Made by a program: the position numbers and the translations under genes
Part shown: in pieces, positions 7,690-11,018 of the stretch
Numbering within the stretch: position 1 is the first letter of the stretch
Layout: the number at the start of each line of letters is the position of its first letter
Notes under the pieces: generated by a model
Databases searched by the model: none
Seen by the model: only the letters and a program-made list of their open reading frames with translations
Told to the model about the DNA's origin: nothing
NCBI GenBank assembly: GCA_003024985.2
Contig: PXIH01S0015950.1
DNA length: 11,018 nucleotides
Origin: Euperipatoides rowelli
Lineage: Eukaryota; Onychophora; Udeonychophora; Euonychophora; Peripatopsidae
Strand: one strand, 5' to 3'

Positions 7690-8885
7690 GGATGCACTTT
7701 TGTTAGGCTCATTTTTGATTGTTTGATTTTGTGAAAAGCAGATAATTGCACTTTGCCAAACTAACAGATAAAAGTTAACCATTTTGAACCTTTAAAAGAA
7801 ATAGTTCTTTTAGATAATTTGGCTAAATATTTCATGAATATTTTTATTTTTAGAATACACCTGAGTAGGAACCTTTCTTTAAAATGTAAACCATCTCTGA
7901 AAATTGAATATACAATTTATCCCATATGTTTCCTTTCACACTTCTCCAAGATTACAAGGTCCATACAAAGACCCATGCCAAGTTAATTCTAGGACACAAT
8001 TGAACACCAGAGGGTGCTTTTTACCCAACTCTCCCCAAGGTTACATATATAACCTGGCATTCCTTCAAATGTTTTGATTATAATGTTTGGACAACAGGAG
8101 TAAAAAATGGAGTGGCTCCTCGCTAGACCTGCCAACTTTAAACAATCCGAATAAGCAAAACTTTAAAAAAGAGACAATGGGGCTAGAGGGGTAGTGCACA
8201 GGTGAGAGCTATTAGGAGTTAGGAGGTAAGGCCTCTATAAAATAACCTTTTTGATAGTAATTGGGTATAATGTCCTAAAAATCAAACATTTAAAAGATGG
8301 GTGCAAGTACGGCAAAATTGCATTGGAAATTAAAAAGTATCCTTTATTCTCTCCCTGCACACCACATTCTGACTACAGTGTCTAGGGAGAGAAGAAGTTT
8401 ACATTGCTGTGAGTACATTCATTTATATTGTTTAAATGATTGTATCTAATGCAGTACTGATTGTGACCATCAAATATCATTAATTATTCTTATTGCAGTT
8501 GTCTATCGTCTTGAGCGAATGTAAATTATCAATTGCTTATCCATGACCCATGTTCCTTATTCTCTTTAGGGTCCTGTTGAACATTGGATGTCTGGGCAGA
8601 CCTTGCCAATACTAACCCTGCTATCTTGACCATAATACATTCAATTGCCAGGTTAATCATTATGTATTTACTGATTTTATTCCCCTCACCCTACCAGATC
8701 TACAGAATCCTTGTCCCACTGATAACAATGATGGCACCCTCAGATCCAGATTATGCCTTATTGACAAAATAATCAATGAGTATGCAATACATAAAACTTA
8801 GATTATTAATAGGGCCCATATAAAATAAATTAAAGTTGAACTACCAAATCTCAAGAGGTTTATTTCTAATGAATAAAATAAGAAT
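7690..8885. other. Spacer without a supported gene; one hairpin and weak exon-like stretches
   Basis: A perfect 10-bp inverted repeat TTCTCTCCCT/AGGGAGAGAA (8347-8356 with 8384-8393) can form a hairpin. Good plus-strand splice-acceptor-like sequences end near 8500 (TTATTGCAG), 8569 (CTCTTTAG) and 8697 (CCCCTCACCCTACCAG). The reading frames that follow are short or stop quickly, so I do not call exons. Confidence 0.5.
8347..8393. repeat. Perfect 10-bp inverted repeat (hairpin)
   Basis: TTCTCTCCCT (8347-8356) pairs exactly with AGGGAGAGAA (8384-8393) across a 27-base loop. The pairing can be prolonged after a small bulge by ACA with TGT. No flanking duplication or related copy is visible in this window, so its origin is unknown. 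Confidence 0.7.
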
Positions 8886-8891
8886 ACTAAC

Positions 8892-8946
8892 GTCAATAGC
8901 TCTTCATCATCTTCAGTAACTAGAGCTGATCGTAGGGGGAGTTTCC
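8892..8946 (-). CDS. Candidate 55-nt internal exon of an unidentified gene (partial)
   Basis: On the minus strand a textbook 3' splice site precedes this stretch. A branch-point-like CTGACTAA lies about 37 bases upstream of the AG, followed by a pyrimidine tract of T and C ending TTTTTTTTTAG (AG at 8948-8947). The exon would end AC|GTTAGT (donor at 8891-8890). Only one frame is open, reading KLPLRSALVTEDDEELLT. The acidic TEDDEELL segment looks like a surface or linker region, but I do not recognise the protein. By count about 45% of the exon is G+C, clearly above its surroundings. Incoming phase would be 1 and outgoing phase 2. No partner exon was found in the window, so large flanking introns would be required. 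A chance open stretch is the main alternative. Confidence 0.4.
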
Positions 8947-9087
8947 CTAAAAAAAAAGAAAGAAAGAATATATGAACATTTTAGTCAGATAGTATTTTAT
9001 TAAGTTTTTTATCGCAAGATAAATACAATAGCATATAATATAAATTATAATCATTTATATAATTAATCGTTATGAATCTTATTAATA

Positions 9088-9837
9088 CAAGGGTGAGGCA
9101 ATAAAACCTCCCAAATTTCCCACAACCACTGTTTTGGTGCTAGTGAAGCGGGGGTGGGGGTATTATATTGGTATCTTCTAATAGCCTACGCCTTACCATT
9201 TTCTGCTACTGTCATGTGTTGGATGGGTGTGCATCACGTGTTCATTTGAATCATTTATCCAAAACAATGAACATGTCATTGCCATGCAGATAGCTTTTTC
9301 ACATTCACTTCGTGCATGCTCAAAATGCTGCTGTTCAGGACTGACCAACCATATTGCTATAGGTTGCAAATTTCTGGGCCACAGGTCCAGCATTAAAACA
9401 CAAATCACCTGGAAGACCATGGTGCATTAGGTTGCTAGAATATGTCAATCCTGTGAGACAGTCCATTGTGCAATTGCCTAAACACTCAGCTTGTATACAT
9501 GCTTCTGCTTTGGGATTGTCCGATCGAACTGTTAGAATTTTACACCCCGAACTTAAGTTCCATCCGTACATAATTATGGCTGTTCAGGAACTTAATAAAA
9601 TAAACATGACAGCGAGAAAAGAATAGCATGTTGTGAGGATATCCTTCAAAATGTGCCTTCAAATGCTGTTCTGCTCACAAGTGACAAGGGCACCATCTAG
9701 ACGAATCATATTCAAAACCAATTGAAAATAAACTGTATTTTATGCATTTTTAGATTATGTACTAAAAATTTGAATAGCATTTACCATCCTTTTTTGTTAA
9801 CCTTTAAAATCTAGCGGTTTTTTTTTGCCTCAGCCTG
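9088..9837 (+). mobile_element. Internally deleted Tc1/mariner-superfamily element (750 bp)
   Basis: The left end CAAGGGTGAGGCAATAAAACC (9088-9108) and the right end, read inward on the minus strand, CAGGCTGAGGCA followed by A-run and CC, are imperfect inverted repeats of about 21 bases. Both ends are flanked by TA (9086-9087 and 9838-9839), the target site duplicated by Tc1/mariner elements. Inside lies a decayed transposase pseudogene on the plus strand. Full-length relatives are usually about 1.3 kb or more. Here the sequence from near the first catalytic residue to just before the right end appears to be missing. The element is therefore dead but has both ends. Confidence 0.88.
9227..9700 (+). 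pseudogene. Broken Tc1/mariner-type transposase (N-terminal part)
   Basis: The product would have bound the element's inverted repeats through an N-terminal helix-turn-helix and cut DNA with a DDE/D domain. Three frame segments are needed. About 9227-9300 carries SFESFIQNNEHVIAMQIAF. About 9300-9626 carries NAAVQD, then VANFWATG, KSPGRP, ASALGLSDRTVR, ELKFHPY and VQELN. From 9629 to 9700 it carries CCEDILQNVPSNAVLLTSD. The helix-turn-helix, the HPY block and a final S-D that I take as the first catalytic aspartate (9683-9685) fit Tc1/mariner-type transposases of arthropods and other invertebrates. Breaks seen are a frameshift near 9300, stops at 9342-9344, 9360-9362 and 9624-9626, and loss of everything after the first Asp. 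It cannot make a working enzyme. The family call is from recognition, not a search. Confidence 0.85.
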
Positions 9838-9921
9838 TATCATCTTGTTTCAATTTTAGAGAAAAATGAGAGATTTTGATTAAAATATTTGTGACAAGTT
9901 ATAAGAGTAAAACTTTAAAAG

Positions 9922-10136
9922 CTGGACTTATTGCATTGACTAATCAGGATTTATTATATTTGCTAAACTGAACTTAAGGCATTGATTAAACTGAACTTAT
10001 TGCACTGGCTAAGATGGACTTACCACCTTACTGCATTTACTGAGTTTATTGTATTGACTAAGCTGGACTTATTGAACTTACTAAGATGGACTTCAGTGAA
10101 TTTTACTAAGCTGAGTTTATTAAACTGATGCATTTT
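9922..10136. repeat. Degenerate 23-bp tandem array, about 9 units
   Basis: Units follow the pattern CTGGACTTATTGCATTGACTAAG, with starts near 9922, 9944, 9968, 9991, 10014, 10040, 10063, 10086 and 10111. Most units are 22-24 bases; those at 10014 and 10086 carry insertions. Variation alternates between CTGGACTT, CTGAACTT, ATGGACTT and CTGAGTTT starts. The array begins about 84 bases after the mariner element ends. Confidence 0.85.
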
Positions 10137-10150
10137 CTCAGCTTAGTAAA
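10102..10150. repeat. Perfect 14-bp inverted repeat closing the tandem array
   Basis: TTTACTAAGCTGAG (10102-10115) is the exact reverse complement of CTCAGCTTAGTAAA (10137-10150), with a 21-base loop. The second arm is a unit fragment of the 23-bp array in inverted orientation, so the array ends in a hairpin, probably made by inversion or fold-back copying. Confidence 0.85.
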
Positions 10151-10159
10151 TGCGATGAT

Positions 10160-10876
10160 TTATGCGACGTCTTTAAATCAGTATTTCCCAAGTTCAACTT
10201 TTAAAATAATCTTAAAAATAAAAATTAGGGAGTATTTCGGATTGAGATTGAGAAGACAACACACTTGCTATTTTGTATAAAGTATTGTCGATTAGCCTAC
10301 ATTGTAAAGATTTGTGTCTATCTAGCTAGTAATCAATTGTGAGTATGCAGGATGTAAAACATAGTTTAGAAGATTCAATGTAAGATGAACAGGAAAGATG
10401 GTGCTAACCCTATATACAGTATGGTATTTGTGTTTATTACTAATTTTTTTGTTTTGTTTTTCTTTTATTAACTACAGAATGTAAAAATCTCAAAGCTGAG
10501 TTAATATCACATTTTGTTAATGTAATTATATTTTAAAACTTCTATTTTTGAAATATATTTTATAATAGTGATGTACTGTAATATAATAGATTGTTCCACC
10601 TTGATGCTCTAGGAAAAAACCCATACTACCCATCCCTCCCTAGGCTATTGCTCATAGTTCAGCCTGAAAATCTCATTTTGCATAGAGATTTTAAAATTGA
10701 GATTTTAAATCAAGTGGAATTATTCAGTGTGTCACTTGTACGGTAACACTCTGATTGATATTTCCATCTTCAGCTCGCTTTAAAAATATGCATAAACAAA
10801 GAGAAATAAATGGAATAACAAAACTGATAACCAAGTGTAAGTCTGGACAATTAGTTTTACTTTTTCTTTTCTCGCA
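10160..10876. other. Gene-free A/T-rich spacer
   Basis: I see no gene or element boundary. Local curiosities are a duplicated GAGATTTTAAA (about 10685-10708) and a second occurrence of TACAGTATGGTATT (near 10427), also found near 2105. Confidence 0.55.
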
Positions 10877-11018
10877 TTAAGGCTAGCACACACTAGGAGA
10901 ATTTATCTTTGAAGCATCAAAGAATTGTACTCCGAAGGTAAAAACTCTAGTGTGTGTCAAAATACTCTAGAGAAAACCAGACTTCGAGGAGAACACTTTC
11001 CATCACTTTCAAAAGTAG
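10877..11018. mobile_element. Possible left end of another inverted-repeat element (cut by window edge)
   Basis: TTAAGGCTAGCACACACTAG starts at 10877. CACACACTAG (10887-10896) is repeated in inverted orientation as CTAGTGTGTG (10947-10956), and further ACTCTAG words follow. Elements that begin TTAA plus a CACACTA-type inverted repeat are seen among TTAA-targeting DNA transposons such as piggyBac-derived MITEs, but the right end is outside the window. A short stand-alone inverted repeat is the alternative. Confidence 0.4.

Noticed and set aside
7454-7782. Open frames on both strands (90 and 74 codons)
   Set aside because: Both pass through the tRNA-derived SINE-like unit at 7551-7679 and have no recognisable domain.
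8004-8017. CTCF-like motif ACACCAGAGGGTGC
   Set aside because: It matches 12 of 14 core positions, but a single motif without binding or conservation data is weak evidence.
8570-8778. Plus-strand exon-like stretches after CTCTTTAG and CCCTACCAG, one reading CPTDNNDGTLRSRLCLIDK
   Set aside because: The acceptors look good, and the second frame faintly recalls piggyBac-type sequence. The frames do not join without stops, the donor is weak, and I cannot tie the peptide to a family.
9193-9571. Minus-strand open frames of 75 and 78 codons
   Set aside because: They are antisense shadows of the plus-strand transposase pseudogene.

Overview
The window is AT-rich, non-bacterial DNA, most likely intergenic or intronic sequence from an animal, probably an invertebrate. 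The grounds are long A/T tracts, metazoan-type promoter and splice-like signals, tRNA-derived SINE-like units, MITEs with terminal inverted repeats, a decayed Tc1/mariner copy, and no long open reading frame. I cannot name the species or clade. No intact protein-coding gene is supported. Reading frames of 60-100 codons occur on both strands, but they cross repeats, lack a recognisable family and look like chance.

Layout, left to right. Bases 1-120 hold a compact cluster of transcription-factor sites: octamer, two Staf/ZNF143-type sites, a perfect CRE and an inverted CCAAT. It looks like a promoter or a promoter-like transposon end. Bases 145-530 are about 4.7 copies of an ~82-bp minisatellite. 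Between 941 and 2475 lie three tRNA-like, B-box-bearing, SINE-like units (two minus, one plus) in otherwise blank A/T-rich DNA. Bases 3616-4340 resemble a 725-bp non-autonomous hAT element.

From 4702 to 7004 there are three ~230-251-bp copies of one MITE family with ~30-bp terminal inverted repeats. All three are flanked by 8-bp target duplications, one of them perfect. A second MITE family with 40-bp inverted repeats (4961-5219) sits directly against the first copy. A fourth SINE-like unit lies at 7551-7679 (minus).

Bases 9088-9837 are an internally deleted Tc1/mariner element with TA duplications and matching ends. It holds a broken transposase pseudogene cut off near the first catalytic aspartate. 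Bases 9922-10150 are a degenerate 23-bp tandem array ending in a perfect hairpin. The right edge (10877-11018) looks like the beginning of another inverted-repeat element.

The only cellular coding candidate is a 55-nt minus-strand exon (8892-8946) with a strong splice acceptor and an open frame. If it is real, much of the window is intron of a minus-strand gene. The window is otherwise a record of layered insertions of small non-autonomous elements rather than a working gene cluster. I found no CRISPR array, operon or defence-type system.
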